Assembly: GCA_022837365.1 (NCBI GenBank)
Contig: JALHHV010000325.1
Span: 1 to 8,156, forward strand
Direction: 5' to 3'
Length of the DNA stretch: 8,156 nucleotides
Source: Desulfovibrio sp.
GTDB taxonomy: Bacteria > Desulfobacterota > Desulfovibrionia > Desulfovibrionales > Desulfovibrionaceae
In this document: piece after piece, positions 1-5,196 of the stretch
Layout of the letters: the number at the start of each line of letters is the position of its first letter
Numbering within the stretch: position 1 is the stretch's first letter
The notes under the pieces: model-generated
The model's input: the letters and a program-made list of their open reading frames with translations, nothing else
What the model was told of the DNA's origin: nothing
Databases searched by the model: none
Program-made: the position numbers and the translations under genes

Positions 1-61
1 GGTCTTCCATAACAAATCAAAAGGAGTTTTTCTTACACCACCATAGCTGTAAGCATACGAG

Positions 62-88
62 AACCCCGCGCATAGCGCGGGGTTTTCT
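62..88 (+). terminator. rho-independent terminator, + strand
   Basis: A perfect 10-bp stem (AACCCCGCGC / GCGCGGGGTT, arms 62-71 and 75-84) with a 3-nt ATA loop runs directly into TTTTCT. This is a textbook intrinsic terminator for a + strand transcript entering from the left. In the opposite direction the tail is only TTCTC, so it should work mainly for + strand transcription. The gene it serves lies outside the window. Positions 1-61 hold no complete gene. Confidence 0.85.
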
Positions 89-94
89 ACATAC

Positions 95-124
95 AAAAAG
101 AGGCGCCCCATGGGGACGCCCCTT
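95..124 (-). terminator. rho-independent terminator, minus strand
   Basis: Read on the minus strand, AAGGGGCG (124-117) pairs with CGCCTCTT (105-98), allowing one G-U pair. A single bulged U follows, then CCCC/GGGG around a short AT loop, and the hairpin runs into a run of five T. On the + strand the same fold has an A-C mismatch and no T tract, so the polarity favours leftward transcripts. No minus-strand gene lies between it and the HMA-protein gene ending at 513. It may therefore end the long three-gene operon transcript after that transcript has crossed the + strand gene at 198-488 in antisense. It could instead act as a 5' leader hairpin of that gene. Confidence 0.55.
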
Positions 125-197
125 CTCGCACGCATGCATTCTCAGTCCGTTGCGCGCCTGCCCGCTTCGCGGTAGGGCCACACCAAAGGAGGCACGC

Positions 198-488
198 ATG
201 CGCCCTACGCCGTCACTTTTCCGTTCCGGCCCGTGGCCGCTCGCGGTCCGCGCCGCAGCGGCGGCCCTGCTGACCCTGCTGCTGGCGCTGCCCCTGACGC
301 TGGCCGTCTTTTCCGCACTCCCCACACAGGCCGCGCAGAATGCCGTCTACCACGGCAACGTGCAGTCGCACATTTTCCACCAGCAGGGCTGCACCTACTA
401 CGCGTGCAAAGCCTGCACGGCGGTGTTCACCACGCGCAAAGCAGCCCTGCACGCGGGCTTTCGCCCCTGCAAGGTGTGCAAGCCGTAG
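198..488 (+). CDS. small exported protein with Ada-like metal-binding cysteine motif
   Basis: This encodes 96 residues. The start at 198 is chosen because AAAGGAGG lies 6-7 nt upstream; the in-frame ATG at 150 has no comparable site and would put 16 charged residues before the signal peptide. Residues 1-18 are basic, residues about 19-41 are strongly hydrophobic, and TQA-AQ near residue 45 resembles a signal peptidase I site, so the product is probably exported or anchored in the membrane. The mature part is only about 50 residues and carries H61, C65, C70, C73, C91 and C94, ending in GFRPCKVCKP. That ending resembles the zinc-binding domain at the N-terminus of the Ada DNA-repair protein (Pfam Ada_Zn_binding). 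No DNA-binding or methyltransferase domain is present, so a repair role is unlikely; metal binding or redox chemistry in the envelope is the inference. It converges with the minus-strand operon, with only 24 nt between the stops. Confidence 0.8.
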   Translation: MRPTPSLFRSGPWPLAVRAAAAALLTLLLALPLTLAVFSALPTQAAQNAVYHGNVQSHIFHQQGCTYYACKACTAVFTTRKAALHAGFRPCKVCKP

Positions 489-495
489 GGACTCC

Positions 496-513
496 GGCCA
501 GATCGCGCTGGCC
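496..513. terminator. hairpin between convergent genes
   Basis: GGCCAG (496-501) and CTGGCC (508-513) form a perfect 6-bp stem around a 6-nt loop. An overlapping 10-bp palindrome, GGCCTAGGCC (510-519), includes the TAG stop of the minus-strand gene. It sits between the two convergent stop codons, where a bidirectional terminator would be expected. No T tract follows on either strand, so intrinsic termination here is doubtful. Confidence 0.3.
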
Positions 514-950
514 TAGGCCATGATGCGCTTGCGGTACGCGTACAGATGGTAGGCGTTGAAGGCCAGGAACAGTCCGCCCGCCACGATATGCGCCCGCTCG
601 CGCCCGGCCAGCCCGAACAGGATCAGCGCCGCCAGCGACCCGGCCATGCCCCGCTTGGAGATGCGCATGGCCTCGGCCTTGGTCAGGCGGCGGCAGCAGC
701 ACGCCTTCTTCGGGGCCGCCTGTTCCTGCGCGGCAAAGGCATCCAGCATCTTGGCCGCTTCCAGCAACTGCTCCTGGGTCACGGCCTCCGGGTCGTATTC
801 CACCAGCAGGCCGCCGGTGCGCGGGTTGGCCGTGGCGGAAAGCACGCCCGGCGTTTCGCGCAGGGTGCCTTCGATGGCGGCGGCCGCCTCCGGATTGCGC
901 AACGCATCACACCGGATGCGCACCCTGCCGTCGATGAAGCTGCTGATCAT
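513..950 (-). CDS. fezC: FezC-like HMA-domain membrane protein (ferrosome operon)
   Basis: This encodes 145 residues. The start is fixed by a full AAGGAGG site at 959-965. Residues 1-75 fold like a heavy-metal-associated (HMA) domain of the HMA_2 type: the metal-binding CxxC is absent and its place is taken by an arginine pattern, DGRVRIRC (residues 8-14). A linker carries three adjacent cysteines (C84-C86). Two hydrophobic segments follow (about 104-116 and 121-139), then a basic tail. It is the last gene of the operon, 51 nt after the P-type ATPase gene. In D. magneticus the three-gene ferrosome operon includes an HMA-domain protein, FezC. The symbol rests on this context and domain order rather than on a sequence comparison. 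A small accessory subunit or metal-delivery partner of the ATPase is the likely role. Confidence 0.72.
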   Translation of the reverse strand: MISSFIDGRVRIRCDALRNPEAAAAIEGTLRETPGVLSATANPRTGGLLVEYDPEAVTQEQLLEAAKMLDAFAAQEQAAPKKACCCRRLTKAEAMRISKRGMAGSLAALILFGLAGRERAHIVAGGLFLAFNAYHLYAYRKRIMA

Positions 951-965
951 GATCCACTCCTCCTT

Positions 966-982
966 GCCGCGCCGGGCGCGGC
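966..982 (-). other. intercistronic hairpin upstream of the fezC-like gene
   Basis: GCCGCGC (966-972) and GCGCGGC (976-982) form a perfect 7-bp G/C stem with a 3-nt loop in the 51-nt gap between the ATPase gene and the HMA-protein gene. It directly abuts the AAGGAGG ribosome site at 959-965. There is no T tract, so it is not a terminator. It could protect the message from decay or adjust translation of the last gene. Confidence 0.5.
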
Positions 983-1001
983 CGTGCTGCGGATACGTCC
1001 G

Positions 1002-3629
1002 TTATGCCGTGCCGGAATCCTTGGCCTTGCGGGGGCCTTTGGTGGCCTTGCCCGCGCCTTTGCCCCCGCTTTTGGCCTCGCCCTTGTCCGTACCCTTTGC
1101 GGGCATGGCCTTGGCGGACGTAGCAGACTTGGCAGGCTTGGCGGGTTTGGCCGAAGCACGGGAGGAACCGGCCTTGGCCACCGTGGTTCCGGCCTTGGCG
1201 GGCTTGGAAGCCGCCGCCGGGGTGGCCCCGGCCGTCACCGCCGTGCCCACGGGCAGGGCCATCACGCCCGGCTTGCGATCCGCGCCGCGCCGTCCTTCCG
1301 CGTCGCCGTTGCCCAGCATGGGCCGCATGGCGTTCAGGGCCACCCCCACGGTGGTCAGGTTGTGCAGCAGGGCCAGCATGCCCGGCTGCGCCCGGCCCAC
1401 CAGGCCCAACGCCATGAAGGCCGAGTTCAGCCCCATGATGGACCCGAAGTTAACGTGGATGCGCCGCAGGGTGGCCTTGGCCAGCCGCCGGGCGGTCAGC
1501 AGTTCGGCAAGGTCGTTGCCGGAAAGCACCACGTCGGCCACCTCGCGGGCAAGGTCCGCCCCGTCGCGCAGGGATACGCCCACGTCGGCGGCGGACAGGG
1601 CGGGCGAATCGTTGATGCCGTCGCCCACCATGACCACCTTGCCGCCATCGGCCTGCAACTGCCGCACGATGTCGGCCTTGTCCGCGGGCAGCACCTGGGC
1701 GCGCCATTCGTCCACGCCCACGGCGGAGGCCACGGCGGCGGCCGTCACCGGCCCGTCGCCGGTCAGCATGATGATGCGCTTCACGCCCTGCCCGCGCAGG
1801 CCCTTGACCACGTCGGCAGCCTCGGGGCGCAGCGGGTCCTCGATGCACAGAATGCCCGCCAGTCTGCCGCCCATGGCCAGGTGCAGGATGGAGTAGCCCT
1901 TGGCGGCCCATTCGTTGACCACCGGCAGGAATTCGTCCAGGGGCACGCCCTCGTCCTCGTGGACGAAGTGGCGGCTGCCCACCAGCACGCGCTTGCCGCG
2001 CAGGCGCGAGGCGATGCCGTGGGCCACCACGTATTCGGCCTTGCGCACCACGGCGCGGGCCACGGGGTGGGGAAAATGCTCTTCCAGGCACGCGGCCAGG
2101 CGCAGCACGTCGTCGCGCCCGTGCCCGTTCAGCGGGATGACCTCGGCCACGCGGGGCCGCGCCTCGGTGAGGGTGCCGGTCTTGTCGAAGACCACGGTGT
2201 CGGCCCCGGCCAAGCCTTCGATGAACCGGCCGCCCTTGATGAGCACGCCGTGGCGCGCGCCTTCGCGCATGCCGGTAAGGATGGCCAGGGGCGTGGCCAG
2301 GCGGATGGCGCACGAGTAGTCCACCAGCAGCACCGACGCGGCGCGGGCCACGTCGCGGGTGACGGCCCACACCCCCGCCGCCAGCAGGAAGCTGTACGGC
2401 ACGATGGCGTCGGCCAGGCGTTCCGCCTTGCCCTGCACGTTGGCCTTCAACGCTTCCGACCGCTCGATGAAGCCCACGATCTGGTTGATGCGCGTCTCGG
2501 ACCCCACGCCGGTGGGCCGGATGTCCAGCCGCCCTTCCTCCACCACGGTGCCCGCGTAGACCGAGGCCCCGGGCCGCCGGGCCACGGCCAGAGGTTCGCC
2601 GGTCATGGAGGTCTGGTTGACCATGGCCTCGCCCTCGGCCACCACGCCGTCCACGGGGATGGACGACCCGGCGCGGACAACCACCAGGTCGTCGTCGGCC
2701 AGGGCGGAAAGGGGCACCTGCACCTCGGCCTCGCCGCGCTTCACCCACACGGTGTCCACGTCCACGGCCAGGCTTTCGGCCAGGCTTTCACGCGACTTCT
2801 TGCGGGTCCATTCCTCCAGGAATTCGCCCACGGCGAACAGCGCGGTGATCAGCCCCACGGAGCGGAAGTCGCCCCGCACCAGCGAGATGCCCAGGGCCGC
2901 GGCGTCCAGCACGTCCACGTTGAGGCGGCCGGAGGCCAGCGAGCGGCCCCCCTTGAGCAGGAAGGGCAGCGCACGGAAGAAGGCGGAGATCATGCGCACG
3001 ATGCGCGGCAGGAAGGGGCGCAGGATCAGGTAGCGGATCAGCCCGCTCGCGCCGGGCGTGGCACCGGCCATGGCCAATCCGCCCAGCCCGGCAACGCCAG
3101 CCGCACCGGCGGCCCCGTCCATTGCCACGGCGCCCATGCCGTGCAGCCCGGCGGCGGGAACCCCCGGCGGCAGGTGCGCGCCCATGGGGCCGCGCGCCTG
3201 GCGGGCCGCACCGGCGACGCCGCCCGGAATCACGCCATCATGCCGGGCCGGGCCGCGCGCGTGCTGCCGGGCGGAGGGTCGCCGGGACTCGGCCACGGGC
3301 TTGCCCGAGGCCTTGTCGGCAGCCTTCTTGCCCGCAGACGCGCGCGCGCCGTCCGTACGCTTGGCGGCTTCGGCCTTTCTGGGGGGCGAACGGCGCGGCG
3401 CGCCACCGGCGACGAAACCGTCCACCACGGCCAGCACCTCGCCCCGCGCGGCGGGGCGGGCGTAACGTACCAGCACGCTGCCGGTACTGGCGGTGGCGTG
3501 CGCCTCGGCCACGCCTTCGACGGCCACGATGCGGGCCACCAAGTCGTGCGCCCGGTCCTGGGAAAACGAACCGGGGGCGCAACGCAGGCGCATGCGCCCC
3601 GGCAGTTCGTGTGCTATGCGATAGTCCAT
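1002..3629 (-). CDS. fezB: FezB-like P1B-6 heavy-metal P-type ATPase (ferrosome ATPase)
   Basis: This encodes 875 residues, a membrane ion pump. Residues 1-75 form an HMA_2-like domain with an arginine-rich LPGRMRLR (9-16) and no CxxC. Residues 78-196 are a basic, then Gly/Ala-rich linker. Hydrophobic segments lie at about 197-225 and 240-270. The actuator loop has TGE at 343-345. The membrane metal site reads DYSCA (437-441) in place of the usual CPC or SPC. D482 of DKTGTLT is the phosphorylated aspartate, H521-P522 is the HP motif of the nucleotide domain, and GDGINDSPA begins at 669. The last membrane pair (about 726-768) contains HNLTTVGVALNA. All catalytic motifs are intact. The S-C-A site and R-rich N-terminus fit subgroup P1B-6, the FezB type that loads iron into ferrosomes in D. 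magneticus; iron as the cargo is inferred. Unusually, residues 809-875 form a lysine/alanine-rich tail. The ribosome site is weak (GACGAGG). It lies between the fezA-like and fezC-like genes. Confidence 0.87.
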   Translation of the reverse strand: MDYRIAHELPGRMRLRCAPGSFSQDRAHDLVARIVAVEGVAEAHATASTGSVLVRYARPAARGEVLAVVDGFVAGGAPRRSPPRKAEAAKRTDGARASAGKKAADKASGKPVAESRRPSARQHARGPARHDGVIPGGVAGAARQARGPMGAHLPPGVPAAGLHGMGAVAMDGAAGAAGVAGLGGLAMAGATPGASGLIRYLILRPFLPRIVRMISAFFRALPFLLKGGRSLASGRLNVDVLDAAALGISLVRGDFRSVGLITALFAVGEFLEEWTRKKSRESLAESLAVDVDTVWVKRGEAEVQVPLSALADDDLVVVRAGSSIPVDGVVAEGEAMVNQTSMTGEPLAVARRPGASVYAGTVVEEGRLDIRPTGVGSETRINQIVGFIERSEALKANVQGKAERLADAIVPYSFLLAAGVWAVTRDVARAASVLLVDYSCAIRLATPLAILTGMREGARHGVLIKGGRFIEGLAGADTVVFDKTGTLTEARPRVAEVIPLNGHGRDDVLRLAACLEEHFPHPVARAVVRKAEYVVAHGIASRLRGKRVLVGSRHFVHEDEGVPLDEFLPVVNEWAAKGYSILHLAMGGRLAGILCIEDPLRPEAADVVKGLRGQGVKRIIMLTGDGPVTAAAVASAVGVDEWRAQVLPADKADIVRQLQADGGKVVMVGDGINDSPALSAADVGVSLRDGADLAREVADVVLSGNDLAELLTARRLAKATLRRIHVNFGSIMGLNSAFMALGLVGRAQPGMLALLHNLTTVGVALNAMRPMLGNGDAEGRRGADRKPGVMALPVGTAVTAGATPAAASKPAKAGTTVAKAGSSRASAKPAKPAKSATSAKAMPAKGTDKGEAKSGGKGAGKATKGPRKAKDSGTA

Positions 3630-3661
3630 GCGCCTCGTCCGTTACGAGTTTGGTGCGGGTT

Positions 3662-3683
3662 TGATCCGGGCTCGGCCCGATCA
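3662..3683 (-). other. intercistronic hairpin overlapping the fezA-like stop codon
   Basis: On the minus strand the stem TGATC/GATCA plus GGGC/GCCC forms around a CGA loop, with a single unpaired G on one side. It overlaps the TGA stop of the first operon gene and lies in the 51-nt gap before the ATPase gene. AAACC follows rather than a T tract, so it is not an intrinsic terminator. It may set the ratio of the small first protein to the ATPase by affecting message stability or read-through. Confidence 0.45.
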
Positions 3684-3962
3684 GGCCTTGGCGGCTTCGG
3701 CCGCCGCTTCGGGGGTGGCCGTTTCGGCGGTGTCCTTGCGCTGCTTGTGCACGTGTTCGGCTTCGGCCACGATGTCCTCCACGTGCTCGCGCACGGTTTC
3801 CGCGTAGGCGGAGGCCTTTTCCTTCAGATCGAAGCCATGGCTCAGCAGGTCGGCCATGGCCGGGCGGATGTCGAACTTGCCCCGGCCCAGCATCACCGCG
3901 CCCAAGGCGCCCAGCGCCACGCCGCCCACGAAATACAGCCCGTACTTGAGATTCTCGTTCAT
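3681..3962 (-). CDS. fezA: FezA-like small glycine-zipper membrane protein
   Basis: This encodes 93 residues. The start is supported by AAGGAG at 3969-3974. Residues 7-27 form one membrane segment with regularly spaced small residues (GGVALGALGAVMLG), a glycine zipper suited to tight helix packing. Residues 45-76 are a charged amphipathic helix, probably coiled coil, and the end is Ala/Glu-rich. The layout resembles YtxH/DUF6110-type proteins that travel with P-type ATPases. It is the promoter-proximal gene of the operon, 51 nt before the ATPase gene. By position it corresponds to the small first member of the D. magneticus three-gene fez operon, so fezA is a contextual assignment. Packing or scaffolding of the ferrosome membrane is a plausible role, but the sequence shows only a membrane anchor and a helix. 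Confidence 0.65.
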   Translation of the reverse strand: MNENLKYGLYFVGGVALGALGAVMLGRGKFDIRPAMADLLSHGFDLKEKASAYAETVREHVEDIVAEAEHVHKQRKDTAETATPEAAAEAAKA

Positions 3963-4051
3963 TCCCGACTCCTTGTGCTGAGTGCGCCGTCACGCGTCCG
4001 GCCATGTCAGGCAATCACCTCCGCCGGCCCGGTGCCGTGCGGGAGTGCCAC

Positions 4052-4079
4052 CTTATTTGATATCGAAAATCACTGTCAA
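4052..4079 (-). promoter_or_regulatory. promoter of the fez-like operon
   Basis: Read on the minus strand, a perfect TTGACA -35 box (4079-4074) is followed, after 16 nt, by AATAAG (4057-4052), which matches the -10 consensus at 4 of 6 positions. Transcription would start near 4045, giving an untranslated leader of about 80 nt before the ATG at 3962. This A/T-rich island stands out from its G/C-rich surroundings and is the only good promoter between the upstream terminator and the operon. The -10 box is imperfect, which fits a regulated promoter. Confidence 0.55.
4058..4072 (-). promoter_or_regulatory. Fur-box-like operator in the promoter spacer
   Basis: TGATTTTCGATATCA is a 15-nt imperfect inverted repeat (TGAT-N-T at one end, A-N-ATCA at the other). 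It matches the 7-1-7 Fur consensus TGATAATnATTATCA at 10 of the 14 half-site positions. It lies wholly between the -35 and -10 boxes, where a bound repressor would block RNA polymerase. Fur-type repression by iron would suit a ferrosome operon, which is made in iron starvation. A short perfect palindrome, TGATTATCA at 4189-4197, could be a second weaker site. The site is inferred from the match and its position only. Confidence 0.45.
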
Positions 4080-4227
4080 CACCCCTTCTCCGCCCCCGCC
4101 CTGGCCGATGTCGACCGGATGGGACAGAGGATTTGCCAACGCTAGCACCCGTAACCGGATCGTGACAATCTTTTTCCAATTTTGTGCCTGATTATCACGT
4201 TCAACTTCAACACGCCGTCCTCTTTAC

Positions 4228-4269
4228 ACAAATAAATCCGGCGTCCTCCAGTGAAGTGAAGGACGCCGG
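4228..4269 (-). terminator. rho-independent terminator, minus strand
   Basis: CCGGCGTCCT (4238-4247) and AGGACGCCGG (4260-4269) form a perfect 10-bp stem with a 12-nt loop. On the minus strand the stem runs into ATTTATTTGT; on the + strand it is followed by CAAGGGG, so it points left. It ends leftward transcripts from the 30-residue protein gene and the repeat element, and it insulates the fez-like promoter 160 nt further on. Confidence 0.75.
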
Positions 4270-4354
4270 CAAGGGGCATCGGCGGGGCGGATTGCGCCGG
4301 TCGGTCAAGCGTGGCAGGCCGGTGGGCCGGGTCGATGCGGATGGTGTTGCGCTG

Positions 4355-4524
4355 GGGGCTGTTTCCAAATCAGGATTTTCGTTCGTTGGCAAGGAAAACG
4401 AGCCTGCCATGAGGGAGTGCCTCAGCCGTTAGGCGAGCGCGTAGCGCGAGTCTTACGGATGAGGACCGCAGCAGGTGAAGTTTGACGAAGCCAACGGGCG
4501 AAAGGACTATTTGGAGACAACCCC
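4355..4524. repeat. MITE-like intergenic repeat, copy 1 (complete)
   Basis: This 170-bp element is bounded by terminal inverted repeats. The left arm (4355-4390) starts GGGGCTGTTTCCAAAT, and the right arm (4490-4524) ends ATTTGGAGACAACCCC. The outer 16 bp match at 14 positions and the full 35-bp arms at about 28 with one gap. Inside are a TGGCA-AGG/CCTGCCA hairpin, a TGAGG/CCTCA hairpin and one G/C-rich module (4425-4472) that starts GCCGTTAGGCGAGC. It codes for no convincing protein. The outermost C of the right end is the first base, on the + strand, of the TAG stop codon of the 30-residue protein gene. No target-site duplication is visible. A non-autonomous transposon derivative or a structured 3' element are the two readings. 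Confidence 0.75.
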
Positions 4525-4616
4525 TAGTGCTTCAGGAGCTTGGTATACATGAAGTATCCGATCACTCCGAGCACGATGACGCCAACGACAATGGAACCGA
4601 TATCCGCGAAACTCAT
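4524..4616 (-). CDS. 30-residue single-span membrane protein
   Basis: A very short gene, accepted because AGGAGG sits 4 nt upstream of the ATG and because the product is a well-formed membrane protein: a short N-terminus (MSFADIG), a hydrophobic segment SIVVGVIVLGVIGYFMY (residues 8-24), and a basic end TKLLKH. That charge pattern predicts the C-terminus in the cytoplasm. A longer in-frame start at 4739 would add 41 Arg/Pro-rich residues with no ribosome site and is not preferred. Its size resembles small subunits that stabilise larger membrane complexes (KdpF- or CydX-type), but no similarity to those is claimed. The stop codon abuts repeat copy 1. No partner gene is adjacent. Confidence 0.6.
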   Translation of the reverse strand: MSFADIGSIVVGVIVLGVIGYFMYTKLLKH

Positions 4617-5196
4617 GGTGCCTCCTCGGGCCTGGCCCGTCAGGATCGGCAGGCGGCTTCCGTCGTCCACCGGGTTTGCGCCGCGCCTTCCCGGAACGGG
4701 GACGTGACGGCGCGTTGCTGGGCGCCGCCTGGGCGGCATGTCTTCTGGTCAACGGCTGACCGTACACGAAACGGCCCCGCCGCATGCGGGTACTGAAGGG
4801 AGAGGACAACGGACGAGGCCGCCCGGCGGAGTGCACAAGCAGACAGGGGAGAAGACGACTGCGTCCGGGGGGCGTAGAGGGCAGGAGGGAAAAAGACGGA
4901 CGGGACACGGCGTGAACGCATGGCCTGGCCTCCCGCGCGGTGGTGCGCAGAGCGGAGATTTCGGCATGCATCGGCCGCATGGCGCTCATTGAGCGTCCGG
5001 TCGGTGCAAGGACATGTTCCGCCCGCCAGTCCCCGAAGTCAAGGCAAAACCGGGCGGATGAGAAAAAAAGTACATGGATTGACGTTATGCTGACGCGCCG
5101 CATGCGGGTTGCGGCGTCCGCGCGTCCTGACGTCCATGCGAGCGCCCGCCACAGGCTCCGGCACGCGCGCGCCGAAGCATCGCCCCCGCCGCGCCC
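4617..5196. other. 580-nt stretch without a supported gene
   Basis: Several reading frames are open here, but they have no ribosome sites, their translations are Arg/Pro-rich low-complexity sequence, and none matches a family I recognise. A hairpin at 4983-4995 (CGCTC/GAGCG) and a G/C stem at 5156-5177 are visible. A minus-strand TTGACT at 5037-5042 could be a -35 box with a poor -10, giving the 30-residue gene a leader of about 390 nt. Such a leader could hold an unrecognised small RNA, but nothing positive shows this. Confidence 0.4.
5063..5118 (-). terminator. possible terminator downstream of the histidine kinase
   Basis: On the minus strand GACG..CCGCA and TGCGG..CGTC (5092-5118) form a stem with a 2-nt bulge. 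A run of seven T lies at 5069-5063. The gap of about 22 nt between stem and T run is too long for a standard intrinsic terminator. The assignment rests mainly on its being downstream of a gene that must end somewhere in this region. Confidence 0.25.

Noticed and set aside
2..46. Short open frame ending in TAG at 44-46 as the tail of an upstream gene
   Set aside because: Only 14 codons are visible, of low GC unlike the other genes, so it cannot be told from noncoding sequence.
149..185. TTGCGC and TAGGGC as a promoter for the gene at 198
   Set aside because: Spacing is suitable, but the -10 box matches the consensus at only two positions.
1450..2748. A 432-codon minus-strand frame inside the ATPase gene
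   Set aside because: It overlaps the ATPase out of frame, is Arg/Gly-rich, and lacks a recognisable domain or start signal.
546..4145. A 1199-codon open frame on the + strand, antisense to the whole three-gene operon
   Set aside because: It is a mirror of G/C-rich coding sequence on the other strand. The translation is His/Gly/Arg/Ala-rich with no domain, there is no ribosome site, and the minus-strand genes have clear family motifs and ribosome sites.
4207..4410. A 67-codon minus-strand frame
   Set aside because: It runs through the strong terminator stem and into the left end of repeat copy 1, and has no ribosome site.
4355..4524. Repeats considered as a CRISPR array
   Set aside because: Repeat units are not evenly spaced with unique spacers, only one to two modules occur per locus, and no cas gene is present.
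4507..5103. A 198-codon minus-strand frame over the intergenic stretch
   Set aside because: No ribosome site, Arg/Pro/Ser-rich translation, and it overlaps the better supported 30-residue gene in another frame.
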